Shown: positions 29,854 through 39,212, numbered from the stretch's first letter. The stretch is DNA of 64,000 nucleotides from Nitrospirillum amazonense (GCF_007828035.1 NZ_VITV01000005.1:186001-250000), one strand, 5' to 3'. Notes: a model not told the origin generated them from the letters alone. Numbers and translations are program-made.

Positions 29854-30816
29854 TCAAGAGCGGTTGCCGCGTCGGGCCCGGGGGTGTGCCGTCTCATAGA
29901 CCGACAGCAGCTGCTCGGCGTCCACATCGGTGTAGCGCTGGGTGGTGGACAGGCTGGCATGGCCCAGCAAGTCCTGGATGGCGCGCAGGTCGGCGCCGCC
30001 GCCCAGCAGGTGGGTGGCGAAGCTGTGGCGCAGGGCGTGCGGCGTGGCCGTGTCGGGCAGGCCCAGCAACTGCCGCAGGGTCTGCATGGCCAAGCGCGCC
30101 ACCCGGTCGTTCAGCCGGTCGCCGCGTACGCCCAGGAACAGGGGGCCGCCGGCAGGCAGCGGGTAGGGGCAGGCCTCGATATAGGCCGCCAGCGCCTGGC
30201 GCACGGCGGGCAGGACGGGCACGTCGCGCTGCTTCGATCCCTTGCCGGTGACCCGCAGGGTGTCGCTGTCCAGCGGCGCTTCGGCCCGGGTCAGGCGCAA
30301 GGCCTCGTCCATGCGCAGGCCGCAGCCGTACAGCAGGGTGAACAGGGCGCGATCCCGCAAGCCCACCCAGGGCGCCTGCGGGATGTCTGACGCCTCCTCC
30401 AGCAGGGTGCCGGCGTCATCCACCGTCAGGGGGCGGGGCATGGGCCGCTTTACCTTGGGGGCGTTCAGCAGGCCGATGGCGGGGTTGTGCAGCCGGCCCG
30501 ACCGGTCCAGCCAGCGGAACAGGTTGCGCACGCCGGAAACGGCGCGGGCCCGGCTGGCGGCGATGGCGCCCTCGCTTGCGCGGTCGGCCAGCCAGGCGCG
30601 GAAGTCGCCCAGCTTCGCCCCGCCCAGGTCGTTGAGGCTGGGCGCCCGGCCCAGATGCTCCGTCAGGAAGGACAGGAAAGCGGCGACGTCGCCCTGGTAG
30701 GCCCGCAAGGTGTGGGGCGAGGCCGTCTTCTCCGACGTCAGCCAGCGCCGCCACTCCTCCAGCGCTGCCGCCACATCGGGCGCGCAGGAATATCCCAGGG
30801 CGGGGGGCTTGGTCAT
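29854..30816 (-). CDS. xerC: Tyrosine recombinase XerC
   Basis: 320 residues from the ATG at 30816 (MTKPPALGYS). N-terminal SAM-like DNA-binding domain (WRRWLTSEKTASPHTLRAYQGDVAAFLSF), then the catalytic domain with arginine in YGCGLRMDEALRL, HALRHSFATHLLGGGADLRAIQDLLGHA, and the nucleophile Y295 in STTQRYTDV. Resolves chromosome dimers at dif with XerD. The neighbour upstream on the same strand is the DUF484 gene, an arrangement also known from gammaproteobacteria, which supports XerC over a phage integrase. Confidence 0.95.
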   Translation of the reverse strand: MTKPPALGYSCAPDVAAALEEWRRWLTSEKTASPHTLRAYQGDVAAFLSFLTEHLGRAPSLNDLGGAKLGDFRAWLADRASEGAIAASRARAVSGVRNLFRWLDRSGRLHNPAIGLLNAPKVKRPMPRPLTVDDAGTLLEEASDIPQAPWVGLRDRALFTLLYGCGLRMDEALRLTRAEAPLDSDTLRVTGKGSKQRDVPVLPAVRQALAAYIEACPYPLPAGGPLFLGVRGDRLNDRVARLAMQTLRQLLGLPDTATPHALRHSFATHLLGGGADLRAIQDLLGHASLSTTQRYTDVDAEQLLSVYETAHPRARRGNRS

Positions 30817-30843
30817 GATGATCTCTCTAGCGCACCTTAATAT

Positions 30844-30939
30844 AGGCCCCGACTGGGGCCGCCCGAGCTTTCCGGGGAGCGTCAGCGCACTGGAAAGCGA
30901 GGACAAGCCAAGGGGCGGGTGCCCCGCCGACGCTTGAGG
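30844..30939 (+). repeat. Dispersed structured element, copy 3
   Basis: First stem GGCCCC-GACT-GGGGCC (30845-30860), second stem GCTTTCC with GGAAAGC (30867-30898), linker GAGGACAAGCCAAG, last stem GGGGC-GGGT-GCCCC (30912-30925), end CGCTTGAGG. It fills nearly the whole gap between DUF484 and xerC, lying opposite to their transcription, and ends five bases from the DUF484 stop. Confidence 0.85.
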
Positions 30940-30943
30940 CAAC

Positions 30944-31654
30944 TCAAAGAGTCAACCAGTTCCGGATACACCGCTCCACCACCCGGGCCAGGAAGCTCAG
31001 CAGTTCGGTACCCTGGCCGGGGTGGAACAGGTCGGCGTCGCGCGAGGCGAAGGCCAGCAGGCCCGCCGGGGCGTCGGGGGCGATCTGCAGGCGCACCAGC
31101 GCTTCCGACCGCACGATGGGGGCGGCGGGGCCGTAGATCTCGGCCATGCCCTGGATGTTGCCGCGCAGGATGATGTCGCGCTTGCCTATCCACTGGCTGA
31201 TGGCGCCGGTTTCTACCAGCTGCAGGCCGCTGCGCTCGGCATGCAGGACCAGGCGGCTGTCCTCCGGCTGTTCCATCACCAGACAGGCCAGGTCCAGGTC
31301 CAGCAGGACGGCCAGGTCGGTGGTGATGGTCTGGATGAGGTGCTCGAAGCTCTGCGCGTCCATCAGGTACAGGGCCGCGGCGTGCACCCGGCTCTGGTTG
31401 TTGATGTTGGCGCGGGCGGTGGCGATCAGCTCTTCCTGCTGGGCCGTCAGGTCGGCCACCTCGCGCCGCAGCTTCAGCAGCATGAAGTGCTGCAGGTCGG
31501 CGACCCCGTTGCCCCGGTTCTCCGGCGGTGGGATCAGGTGGTGAACCACGTCGGGATGCTGCTGCAGGAAATCCGGGGTCTCGCGCAGGTATGTCGCCAC
31601 ATCCTCCGCGGTCAGGGCATCGCTCAAGGCGCTGTGCGGTGTCTTGCCGCCCAT
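30944..31654 (-). CDS. DUF484 protein (GAF-like)
   Basis: 236 residues from the ATG at 31654 (MGGKTPHSALSDAL), preceded by GAAGGGAAG; the frame is open a little further upstream. The N-terminal region ATYLRETPDFLQQHPDVVHHLIPP is diagnostic for DUF484. It is followed by a coiled-coil-like helix (LKLRREVADLTAQQEELIATAR) and a GAF-like domain (LDLACLVMEQPEDS to LLAFASRDADLFHPGQGTELLSFLARVVERCI). Exact role unknown; it is commonly adjacent to xerC, as here. Confidence 0.9.
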   Translation of the reverse strand: MGGKTPHSALSDALTAEDVATYLRETPDFLQQHPDVVHHLIPPPENRGNGVADLQHFMLLKLRREVADLTAQQEELIATARANINNQSRVHAAALYLMDAQSFEHLIQTITTDLAVLLDLDLACLVMEQPEDSRLVLHAERSGLQLVETGAISQWIGKRDIILRGNIQGMAEIYGPAAPIVRSEALVRLQIAPDAPAGLLAFASRDADLFHPGQGTELLSFLARVVERCIRNWLTL

Positions 31655-31711
31655 ATGCTGGTTCTTCCCTTCAGGCCGGCTCGCCCGGCGGTCCCATGGG
31701 TTCAAACGCAA

Positions 31712-31741
31712 ACCGGCCCGCCCATCGCTGGGCGGACCGGT
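31712..31741 (-). terminator. Intrinsic terminator after the transaldolase gene
   Basis: Thirteen-base arms (ACCGGTCCGCCCA and near-complement, one mismatch) around a 4-base loop, followed on the minus strand by TTTGCGTTTG. Confidence 0.75.
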
Positions 31742-31768
31742 CAGGCATCCGCTGGAACGCGACAGGGA

Positions 31769-32449
31769 TCAGCGGGTCGGCAGCGGCTGATCCAGAATAG
31801 TCTGCCCGGTCTTGGCCCAGTCCGCAACGAACTGCGCCAGGCCCTTGTCAGTCAGCACATGGTTGAACAGCTGACGGATGACCGAGGGCGGCATGGTGGC
31901 CACGTGGGCGCCCATCTTGGCCGACTGGGTGACGTGGATGGGGTTGCGGATGGAGGCGACCAGGACCTCGGTGGTGAAGTCCGGATAATTGTCATAGATG
32001 GTGACGATCTCTTCGATCAGGCTCAGGCCGTCCTGGCCCATGTCGTCCAGGCGGCCGACGAAGGGCGACACGAAGGTGGCGCCGGCCTTGGCGGCCAGGA
32101 TGGCCTGCGCGGCGGAGAAGCACAGGGTCACGTTGACCATGGTGCCTTCCTGCGACAGATGGTGGCAGACCTTCAGGCCGGCCGGGGTCAGGGGCACCTT
32201 CACCGCCACGTTGGGGGCGATCTTGGCCAGGTGCTTGCCTTCCTTCAGCATGGTCTCGAAATCGGTCGAGGCGACCTCGGCGCTGACGGGGCCCTTCACC
32301 ACGTCGCAGATCTCGGCGATCAGGTCGATGAAGCTGCTGTGACCGGACTTGGCGACCAGCGACGGGTTGGTGGTGACGCCGTCCAGCAAGCCGGTGGAGG
32401 CCAGCTCGCGAATGTCGTTGATGTCGGCGGTATCGACGAAGAACTTCAT
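31769..32449 (-). CDS. tal: Transaldolase (short TalC/FSA-type)
   Basis: 226 residues, the short single-domain transaldolase type. [31 protein letters not shown] is the family start. The Schiff-base lysine is K84 in [23 protein letters not shown] and VLVASIRNP follow. Transfers a dihydroxyacetone unit in the non-oxidative pentose phosphate pathway; fructose-6-phosphate aldolase is a closely related alternative that sequence reading alone does not fully exclude. Divergent from priA. Confidence 0.92.
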   Translation of the reverse strand: MKFFVDTADINDIRELASTGLLDGVTTNPSLVAKSGHSSFIDLIAEICDVVKGPVSAEVASTDFETMLKEGKHLAKIAPNVAVKVPLTPAGLKVCHHLSQEGTMVNVTLCFSAAQAILAAKAGATFVSPFVGRLDDMGQDGLSLIEEIVTIYDNYPDFTTEVLVASIRNPIHVTQSAKMGAHVATMPPSVIRQLFNHVLTDKGLAQFVADWAKTGQTILDQPLPTR

Positions 32450-32602
32450 GGGGGAATGCCCTCAGGATCTGGATCAGGACCGGGGCCCGCCCCCGGGTTG
32501 GCCGGCACTCTAGCGGAGGCCGTACCCCGGTGCACGGGCTGAAATGGCGGGGCCGGGGATGGGGGGCATGCGCGCTTGGTGGCAGCCGTCACTATAGGGG
32601 AC

Positions 32603-32731
32603 CACCGGCATGAAACCCTGTCTCATGCCGGTGTAGGACGCGACCGCGTCCGCCGCAGGTTTCTGGGGAGCGGAGCGGACTGGAAACCGAGGATAGCCAA
32701 GCCCGCGGATGCGGGCGCCCGGCGCCTGAGG
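32603..32731 (+). repeat. Dispersed structured element, copy 2 (full length)
   Basis: Four stems: CACCGGCATGA with its complement (32603-32633); GGACGC-GACC-GCGTCC (32636-32651); GGTTTC with GAAACC (32658-32688); and CCCGC-GGAT-GCGGG (32702-32715). The linker GAGGATAGCCAAG lies between the last two, and the end is GGCGCCTGAGG. Located upstream of priA. Confidence 0.88.
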
Positions 32732-32763
32732 GCGGCATTTGACCGGCCACGGTCAAATGCCGC
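32732..32763. repeat. 14-base palindrome next to element copy 2
   Basis: GCGGCATTTGACCG and its exact complement around GCCA. It directly abuts the end of the dispersed element; the other copies lack it. No T run follows. Confidence 0.85.
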
Positions 32764-32825
32764 TGGCATAAGACCATATAGGGAACGGTGGCGCCCAGGG
32801 GGTGCCCAGTGGTAACAGCAAGGCC

Positions 32826-35066
32826 ATGGATCTGTTGACGGCAAGCGGGATGGAGACGGCGGCCCCACCGGTGCGGCGGGTGCGCGTCCTGCTGCCCCTG
32901 CCGCTGGCCAGCCCCTATGACTACCGCGTCCCCGACGACATGGAGCTGGAGGCCGGCGCCTATGTCGAGGTGCCGCTGGGCCCCCGCCATGTCTTCGGTG
33001 TTGTCTGGGCCGTGGGCGGTCCAGGGGACAATTGGGAGGCGGGCGTGGCGGCCAACCGCCTGAAGCCGGTCATCCGCCGTTTCGACCTGCCGCCCATGCC
33101 CGAGGTGTCGCGCCGCTTCGTCGACTGGGTGGCGGCCTACACCCTTTCGGCGCCCGGTTCCGTGCTGCGCATGGCGGTCAGCGTGTCGGCGGCGCTGGAG
33201 GATCCCAAGCAGCTGCTGGCCTATCTGCCGTCGGGCGACTCGCCGCCGCCGGGCTTCAAGATGACGGACGCGCGCCGCCGCGTGCTGGCGCTGATGGAGG
33301 AGGACGGGCCGCCCCGCACCCCGGCCGACTTGGCGCGCGACGCCGCCTGCGGCATCGGCGTGATCCGGGGCCTGGCCGAATCGGGCCTGCTGACACCCGT
33401 TGCCCTGCGTGCCCAGCCGCGCCCGCCCATCCCCGACGCCGACAGGGCCGGGCCGGAGCTGTCCCCCGACCAGGCGGCGGCGGCCGACGCCCTGCGCGCC
33501 GCCGTGGATGCCCGCGCCTATTCCGCCACCCTGGTGGACGGGGTCACCGGCTCGGGCAAGACCGAGGTCTATTTCGAGGCCATCGCCGCCTGCCTGAAAC
33601 AGGGCCGCCAGGCCCTGGTGCTGCTGCCGGAAATCGCCCTGTCCAGCCAATGGCTGGACCGCTTCGCCCGGCGATTCGGGGTGCGGCCGGTGGAATGGCA
33701 TTCCGACCTCGCCGGCGCCCATCGCCGCGCCGCCTGGCGCTCCATCGCCAATGGCGAGGCGCCGGTGGTGGTGGGCGCGCGCTCCGCCCTGTTCCTGCCC
33801 TATCCCGACCTGGGCCTGATCGTGGTGGACGAGGAGCATGAGGCCGCCTTCAAGCAGGAGGACGGCGTCATCTACCATGCCCGCGACATGGCGGTGGCGC
33901 GTGCCTTCCTCGGCGGCATCCCCGTGGCCCTGGTCTCCGCCACGCCGTCCCTGGAGACGCTGACGAATGCGGAAACGGGGCGCTATGGCCGCATCGATCT
34001 GCCGGCCCGCCACGGCGGCGCCAGCCTGCCCGAGGTCACGTTGATCGACCTGCGCCGGCCCGACAGCCGGCCGCCGGCCCGCCACTGGCTGTCCCCCATC
34101 CTGACGCAGGCGATGGGCGAGACGCTGGCGGCCGGGGAGCAGGCGATGCTGTTCCTGAACCGCCGGGGCTACGCGCCGCTGACCCTGTGCCGCAGCTGCG
34201 GCTTCCGCCTGCAATGCCCCAACTGCACCGCCTGGCTGGTGGAGCATCGCCTCAGCCGCCGGCTGCAATGCCACCACTGCGGCTACACCGATCGCCTGCC
34301 TGAAACCTGCCCGTCGTGCGAGGCGGAGCATTCCTTCGTCGCCTGCGGCCCGGGGGTGGAGCGCGTGGCGGAGGAGGTGGCGCAACTGTTCCCCGACGCG
34401 CGGGTGGCGCTGATGACCAGCGATACCCTGGTCGGGCCCCACGCCATCCAGACGGTGATCGAGGAGGTGCGGGCCCACAAGGTCGACATCCTGATCGGCA
34501 CCCAGGTGATGGCCAAGGGCCACCATTTCCCCATGCTGACCCTGGTGGGGGTGGTGGACGGCGACCTGGGCCTGGGCGGCGGCGACCTGCGCGCGGCGGA
34601 GCGCACCTTTCAGATGCTGCACCAGGTGGCGGGCCGCGCGGGCCGCGAGAGCCGGCCGGGCCGCGTCTTCCTGCAGACCCACATGCCGGAGCATCCGGTG
34701 ATGCAGGCGCTGGCCGCCCATGACCGCGACGCCTTCCTGGCGGCGGAGGCGGACCAGCGCCGGGCCATGGACCTGCCGCCTTACGGCCGGCTGGCGGCCC
34801 TGATCATTTCCGGCGAGGATGAGCGCCAGGTGGACAAGCTGGCCCGCGACCTGGCCCGCGCGGCGCCGCAGGGCGACGACCTGCAGGTGCTGGGGCCCGC
34901 CCCGGCACCCCTGGCCCTGCTGCGCGGCCGCCACCGCCGGCGCCTGCTGCTGAAGACGGCGCGCGGGGTGGCGGTGCAGCCGCTGCTGCAGACCTGGCTG
35001 GGGTCCGTGCCCATCCCCGCGGCCGTGCGGGTGCAGGTGGACGTCGACCCCTACAGCTTCATGTAG
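32826..35066 (+). CDS. priA: Primosomal replication-restart helicase PriA
   Basis: About 746 residues from the ATG at 32826 ([21 protein letters not shown]); a GTG at 32802 and an ATG at 32850 are alternatives, and none has a good ribosome site. The 3'-binding domain starts [18 protein letters not shown]. Walker [15 protein letters not shown], Walker [23 protein letters not shown], the eight-cysteine zinc region from [13 protein letters not shown] to [17 protein letters not shown], and [12 protein letters not shown] are all present. Restarts stalled replication forks. Confidence 0.96.
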   Translation: MDLLTASGMETAAPPVRRVRVLLPLPLASPYDYRVPDDMELEAGAYVEVPLGPRHVFGVVWAVGGPGDNWEAGVAANRLKPVIRRFDLPPMPEVSRRFVDWVAAYTLSAPGSVLRMAVSVSAALEDPKQLLAYLPSGDSPPPGFKMTDARRRVLALMEEDGPPRTPADLARDAACGIGVIRGLAESGLLTPVALRAQPRPPIPDADRAGPELSPDQAAAADALRAAVDARAYSATLVDGVTGSGKTEVYFEAIAACLKQGRQALVLLPEIALSSQWLDRFARRFGVRPVEWHSDLAGAHRRAAWRSIANGEAPVVVGARSALFLPYPDLGLIVVDEEHEAAFKQEDGVIYHARDMAVARAFLGGIPVALVSATPSLETLTNAETGRYGRIDLPARHGGASLPEVTLIDLRRPDSRPPARHWLSPILTQAMGETLAAGEQAMLFLNRRGYAPLTLCRSCGFRLQCPNCTAWLVEHRLSRRLQCHHCGYTDRLPETCPSCEAEHSFVACGPGVERVAEEVAQLFPDARVALMTSDTLVGPHAIQTVIEEVRAHKVDILIGTQVMAKGHHFPMLTLVGVVDGDLGLGGGDLRAAERTFQMLHQVAGRAGRESRPGRVFLQTHMPEHPVMQALAAHDRDAFLAAEADQRRAMDLPPYGRLAALIISGEDERQVDKLARDLARAAPQGDDLQVLGPAPAPLALLRGRHRRRLLLKTARGVAVQPLLQTWLGSVPIPAAVRVQVDVDPYSFM

Positions 35067-35075
35067 GGGGCCGCC

Positions 35076-35987
35076 TCATGCGGGCCCGGTCTTCGTCAGC
35101 CAGTAGGCATGCCGCAACAGGGGTAGCTGCCCGGCTTGGGCGCTGGTCGTGCTGAAGGACAGGGTGGCGCCCCGGCGGGCCAGCACCAGGCGCAGGCTGA
35201 CCGGCCGCCCGTTTTCCTCCCCCGCGCCATCCGCCACCAGGGTGATGTCGTCCGGCCCGGGCCCCGCCCGGAACGCCACCACACGGTAGCAGTGGCTGGC
35301 GGTCTCCGCGATGCACCAGGTCGTGGGATCCAGGGACCATGTCTCGCGGGAATGGACGGTCTTGCCCGGCCCGTCATCGAAGGTGAAGGCCAGCACGGGC
35401 ACCAGGCCGGCGGAGGCCGTCAGCCGCGTTGGCAGTATGACGCGACGGTCGCTGCCATAGTCCCGGTAATCCAGCGTGCCGGCCCAGGCGCCCGACAGGG
35501 CCGCCCCAAGGCGCGCCGCGCCCGCCGCCATCGTCCGGTCCCCACCGTCAACGCCGCCGGCCAGATCGATCACCGTGTCGAAGGGCTGTCGCCGCTTCAC
35601 CCCGGGGACGGCCGCGATGGGTGGCGATGGCGTGGCGGCCGGCGCCAGATCCGATTGCGTCAGCCGGCTGTCGCCCAACCGCTTCCATTGGATGGACCAC
35701 CGCTCGGGCGCGCCGCCCGGGGCTGGCCAGTGGTCGGCCGGCGCGATGGCCTGGTCCAGGCGGGACAGCCCCCAGGGCACGGGCTCGCCATTGATGGCGG
35801 TGACTTCAGACCCGGGCGGCGGCGCATCCGGCTGCCCGTCGTTGGACAAGACCATCATCCGCCCCTCCACCAAGGCGAAGCGGAAGGGGAGGGGGGCGGA
35901 ACGCGGCGGCTCATCGGCATGGGCCGTGGACAAACCGGCCAAAGCACCGGCCAGCAGCAGGGGGATGAGATGGCGGGAGGGGCGCAT
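35076..35987 (-). CDS. Secreted protein of unknown function
   Basis: 303 residues with a signal peptide (LIPLLLAGALAGLSTAHADE). Near the N-terminus GSEVTAINGEPVPWGLSRLD resembles the carboxylate-binding part of a PDZ-like domain as found before S41 peptidase domains, but no peptidase residues follow. The C-terminal half (FTFDDGPGKTVHSRETWSL, then LRLVLARRGATLSFSTTSA) has no family I recognise. It converges on priA with a gap of 9 bases, and an AraC regulator lies upstream on the same strand. Confidence 0.65.
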   Translation of the reverse strand: MRPSRHLIPLLLAGALAGLSTAHADEPPRSAPLPFRFALVEGRMMVLSNDGQPDAPPPGSEVTAINGEPVPWGLSRLDQAIAPADHWPAPGGAPERWSIQWKRLGDSRLTQSDLAPAATPSPPIAAVPGVKRRQPFDTVIDLAGGVDGGDRTMAAGAARLGAALSGAWAGTLDYRDYGSDRRVILPTRLTASAGLVPVLAFTFDDGPGKTVHSRETWSLDPTTWCIAETASHCYRVVAFRAGPGPDDITLVADGAGEENGRPVSLRLVLARRGATLSFSTTSAQAGQLPLLRHAYWLTKTGPA

Positions 35988-36036
35988 CGGTTACCTCTGG
36001 GGTTGTGCCGGGACCCTTTCCGGCGCGGAACCCCAG

Positions 36037-37191
36037 CTAGCCGCCATCGCCGCCCACCGTCGCCTCATTTCCCGTAAATCCGCCGTTTTCCGCCTTTTGA
36101 GCCGCGCGCCAGGCGCTGGGGCTCATGCCGGTATGGTCGCGGAACACCCGGTTAAAGCTGGCCTTGGACGCAAAGCCGCAGTCCAGCGCCACCGACAGCA
36201 GGTCCCCCGGTTCCGCCTGGCGTAGCCGGGCCTGCACCGCCTCCACCCGCAGGCCGTTGACCAGGGCGCTGAAGGTGTGGCCCAGGCCCTGGTTGAGCGC
36301 GCGGGACAGGTAGGTCTCATTGGTGCCCAGGCGCTGGGCGACCTCGGCCAGGGTGAGGCCCGGTTCACGCCACCACCCTTCACGGCGGATGGCGGCCTGC
36401 CACCGGGTGGCGGTCTCGGTCCAGTCGCGCCCGCGCGGCCGAGGCGGTTCCGGCTCCGGCCCCGTCGGTCCCATGGGCGGATAAGCGCGTCCCGCATGAC
36501 GCCAGCCCTCCAGCCCCAGGGTCAGGACAATGGCGGCGAACGCCAGGTATTGGGGGAAGCGGTCGTAGTAGCTGAGCGGTGCCACCAGGGTGTCGACGGC
36601 GTCGAAGGCCACCGTCACCACCAGCCACAAGCCCAGCGCCAGCAGCAGCGTCCGCTGCCAGGGCGGCTGTCGTTCCCGGGGATTGCTGACGGCACCCGCC
36701 AGCCAGCGGCCGTAGTGCGCGTGGAACCGGGCCGCCGCCAGGAAATAGAGCATCAGCGACAGGGCGCCCGCCCAGGTCTGCACCGGGTCGATCCAGCGGG
36801 CATGCACCGCATCGTTCCACCGCGTCTTGTCATCCAGCGGCAGGGAGAAGGCCCAGAGGGTGTAGAGCAGGTTCAGGGCCGCCGGCGCGAAATGCCAGAA
36901 CCATCCGCGCGACAGGCGCGGTGTCACCAGGCGGCAGACGTAGAGGTACAGCAGCGGCCCGGTGGCCAGCGCGAAGTTGAAGGGTGCGAACGACAGCCAG
37001 GGATAGGCGTCGTAGAAGCCGGCGAAGCCCAGGACATAGGGCATCAGCCGCAGCACGGCCACGCCCAGCAGGGCCGCCAGCAGGCGGTTCGCCACGCGGT
37101 TGCCGGGGGCGTTCAGCAACAGCAGGGCCACCAGCGCGCCGAACCCGGCGGCCATGCCCAATATCGTGCTCCACGGACCGAAGCGGATCAT
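36037..37191 (-). CDS. Membrane-anchored AraC-family regulator
   Basis: 384 residues. The N-terminal two thirds carry about seven hydrophobic helices (from ILGMAAGFGALVALLLLNAP to YLAFAAIVLTLGLEG). The C-terminus is an AraC-type double helix-turn-helix (LTLAEVAQRLGTNETYLSRALNQGLGHTFSALVNGLRVEAVQARL, then SVALDCGFASKASFNRVFRDHTGMSPSAWR). It should sense a signal at the membrane and bind DNA nearby. A 13-base tandem repeat lies 60 bases upstream of its start. Targets unknown; the flanking secreted protein and glycine-zipper gene are candidates. Confidence 0.9.
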   Translation of the reverse strand: MIRFGPWSTILGMAAGFGALVALLLLNAPGNRVANRLLAALLGVAVLRLMPYVLGFAGFYDAYPWLSFAPFNFALATGPLLYLYVCRLVTPRLSRGWFWHFAPAALNLLYTLWAFSLPLDDKTRWNDAVHARWIDPVQTWAGALSLMLYFLAAARFHAHYGRWLAGAVSNPRERQPPWQRTLLLALGLWLVVTVAFDAVDTLVAPLSYYDRFPQYLAFAAIVLTLGLEGWRHAGRAYPPMGPTGPEPEPPRPRGRDWTETATRWQAAIRREGWWREPGLTLAEVAQRLGTNETYLSRALNQGLGHTFSALVNGLRVEAVQARLRQAEPGDLLSVALDCGFASKASFNRVFRDHTGMSPSAWRAAQKAENGGFTGNEATVGGDGG

Positions 37192-37251
37192 GGCCCCTCC
37201 GTCCGTCAGTCTAGGACAGTCCGGCCGCCGGCTGGAAGGGCAGGCTTTTCT

Positions 37252-37299
37252 GGCTACACCGGCCAGCTACACCGGTCAGCTACACCGGCCAGCTACACC
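37252..37299 (+). repeat. 13-base tandem repeats upstream of the AraC gene
   Basis: Units GGCCAGCTACACC, GGTCAGCTACACC and GGCCAGCTACACC at 37261-37299, preceded by a partial unit GGCTACACC at 37252. One base differs among the full units. The array lies between the divergent AraC-type and glycine-zipper genes. Confidence 0.9.
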
Positions 37300-37381
37300 G
37301 GAAGGACAGATGACGCGCCCCCTCGGGCTGCCCCATGGTCGCCACGATCGGCGTCATAATGTCGCTGATACGACCCCTATC

Positions 37382-37398
37382 GGTGACATGCCGTCACC
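37382..37398. promoter_or_regulatory. Candidate operator upstream of the glycine-zipper gene
   Basis: Inverted repeat GGTGAC-ATGCC-GTCACC placed 28 bases before the chosen start. The position fits a repressor site; the binding protein is unknown. Confidence 0.35.
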
Positions 37399-37425
37399 CA
37401 AGCATCGGAAGAAATGAGGGCCATC

Positions 37426-38151
37426 ATGAAGCGCTCTTCCCGTCTCATCGCCGCCGCCGCGACCGCCATCGTGGCCTTGGGCGCCACCCTGCCGGCCTGG
37501 GCCGATCCGCCGCCCTGGGCGGAGGCGTCCGGCTATCGCTACCGGGACCGGGATTGGCATGACGACCACCGTGGCGATGACCGCCGGGGGGACGACCGCC
37601 GGGACGATGATCATTGGCGCGATGAGCATCGCGGGGACGACCATTGGCGCGACGACCACCGGGGCCCGCCGCCCCGTTACGTTGACCGCCGCTCCCCGCA
37701 TTACCGGGAGTTCTACGCCGCCGACGTGGGCATCGATGAGGGCCGCTGCGACCGTGGCGCTGTCGGCCTGAACGTCGGCACGGTGGTAGGCGCGCTGCTG
37801 GGCGGCCTGGCCGGTTCGCAGTTCGGCCACGGCGGCGGCAAGGCCGCCATGACCGGTGCCGGCGTGCTGCTGGGCGCCCTGGCCGGCAACGCCGCCTTCA
37901 ACAGCATGGACCAGAGTGACGAGGGCTGCTTCGCCCAGGCCATGGAAAAGGCGCCGGACGGCCAACAGATCGTCTGGAACAACCCCGACAACGGTGCGCG
38001 CTATCAGATGACCCCGGTCAAGACCTGGCAGGAATCGGCCGACAACTACTGCCGCGAATACCAGAGCGTGGCCACCGTGGGCGGCCGCAAGCAGACCGTC
38101 ACCGGCACCGCTTGCCGGCAGCCCGACGGCCAGTGGAAGATCGTGAATTAA
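37426..38151 (+). CDS. Glycine-zipper envelope protein with His/Asp-rich segment
   Basis: 241 residues from the ATG at 37426, chosen because GAGGG lies just upstream (the ATG at 37414 overlaps that site). Signal peptide LIAAAATAIVALGATLPAWA. Residues about 40-85 are a repetitive charged run (DDHRGDDRRGDD and similar), recalling RcnB-like or metal-binding segments. Then a 17-kDa-antigen-like glycine zipper (GTVVGALLGGLAGSQFGHGGGKAAMTGAGVLLGALAGNA). The C-terminal domain has cysteines in EGCFAQAME, NYCREYQ and TACRQPDGQW. Likely periplasmic or outer-membrane associated. Confidence 0.82.
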   Translation: MKRSSRLIAAAATAIVALGATLPAWADPPPWAEASGYRYRDRDWHDDHRGDDRRGDDRRDDDHWRDEHRGDDHWRDDHRGPPPRYVDRRSPHYREFYAADVGIDEGRCDRGAVGLNVGTVVGALLGGLAGSQFGHGGGKAAMTGAGVLLGALAGNAAFNSMDQSDEGCFAQAMEKAPDGQQIVWNNPDNGARYQMTPVKTWQESADNYCREYQSVATVGGRKQTVTGTACRQPDGQWKIVN

Positions 38152-38204
38152 ACACCGTCAGCGAACCGGCGGCAGGACTCCCCCTGCCGCCGTTACTGCA
38201 AACC

Positions 38205-39212
38205 TCACACAAACCCATGCCGGCTCAACCAGCGGCGGTATAGATCCGGCCAGGGTTCGGCGGGACGGCCCGGCGTGTCGCGGATGGCGAAGCCGTGGCC
38301 GCCGGATTCGAAGATGTGCATTTCCGTCGCCACGTTCTGGCGGCGCAGGGCCTGGAACATGGCCAGGCTGTTGCCCACGGGGACGGCGTCGTCATCGGCG
38401 GCATGGAACAGGAAGGTGGGGCAGGTGCCCGTCCGCACGATCTGGTCCGGCGAATAGGCCCTTACCTGTTCGGCCGACGGGCTGTTGCCCAGCAGATGCT
38501 GGCGCGAGCCCGGATGCGTCAGCGACTCATCCATCGAGATGACGGGATAGGCCAGGCAGGCCAGTTGGGGGCCGGCCGGCAGCTTGTCGGCGTCGTCCAC
38601 CGGCGTGTACACGGTGGCGTCGTGGCGGGTGAGCAGGCTGGCAGCCAGGTGGCCGCCGGCGGAGAAGCCGATGATGCCGATGCGGCCGCCATCCACCGCC
38701 CAGGCCTTGGCCTTGGCGCGCAGCAGGCGCATGGCGCGCTGCGCGTCCTGCAGCGGCACATCCGCACCGTTCTTCCAGCCCTCCGCCGGTAGGCGGTAGG
38801 TGAGGACGGCGGCGTGCAGGCCGGTGGCGTTCAGCCAGCGGGCGATCTCATAACCCTCCTTATCGAACCACACGCTGGAGTAGCCGCCGCCGGGGATGAC
38901 CAGGATGGTGGCGCGCGGGCCGGGGCTGGCGCTGCGGAAGAAGGCCAGGGTGGGGATGGACACGCCATCCGCCGAGCGGTCGGGAGGGCCGCCCACGGGG
39001 CCATGGTCGGTGACGATGTCCTTGACGGTCACGCCCTCGCCGCCCGGCGGCGTGCCGGGCCACAGGGGCAGCAGCACCTCCGGGTCGCGGCGCTGGCGCG
39101 AAAGCTGCACCAGGTCGGTCGCGGGCGTGCCATCCGCCTTCGCGGACTGCGCCAGGACGGCGCCGGCCACGGCGGCCAGGGCCAGGCCGCGGCGGTTCAG
39201 GGTGAAGGTCAT
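38205..39212 (-). CDS. Exported alpha/beta-hydrolase (esterase)
   Basis: 335 residues from the ATG at 39212, which has GGGAGG at good distance. The N-terminus TLNRRGLALAAVAGAVLAQSAKA looks like an export signal, with a twin arginine. The hydrolase domain has the oxyanion motif VIPGGGYSSVWF, the nucleophile serine in GIIGFSAGGHLAAS, the acid in FLFHAADDDAVPVGNS and the histidine in ESGGHGFAIRD. The overall pattern matches acetylxylan-esterase-like or BD-FAE-type hydrolases. Natural substrate unknown; no polysaccharide-degrading partner is adjacent. Confidence 0.87.
   Translation of the reverse strand: MTFTLNRRGLALAAVAGAVLAQSAKADGTPATDLVQLSRQRRDPEVLLPLWPGTPPGGEGVTVKDIVTDHGPVGGPPDRSADGVSIPTLAFFRSASPGPRATILVIPGGGYSSVWFDKEGYEIARWLNATGLHAAVLTYRLPAEGWKNGADVPLQDAQRAMRLLRAKAKAWAVDGGRIGIIGFSAGGHLAASLLTRHDATVYTPVDDADKLPAGPQLACLAYPVISMDESLTHPGSRQHLLGNSPSAEQVRAYSPDQIVRTGTCPTFLFHAADDDAVPVGNSLAMFQALRRQNVATEMHIFESGGHGFAIRDTPGRPAEPWPDLYRRWLSRHGFV

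Larger units (their letters stand above)
32450..32825. other. Divergent intergenic region tal / priA
   Basis: 376 bases without a gene. It holds dispersed-element copy 2 (32603-32731) followed at once by a 14-base palindrome (32732-32763). Sequence between 32450 and 32600 has no recognisable signal. Confidence 0.6.

Noticed and set aside
32592-34934. 780-codon antisense frame across priA
   Set aside because: No recognisable domain and biased composition; all helicase and zinc motifs are on the plus strand.
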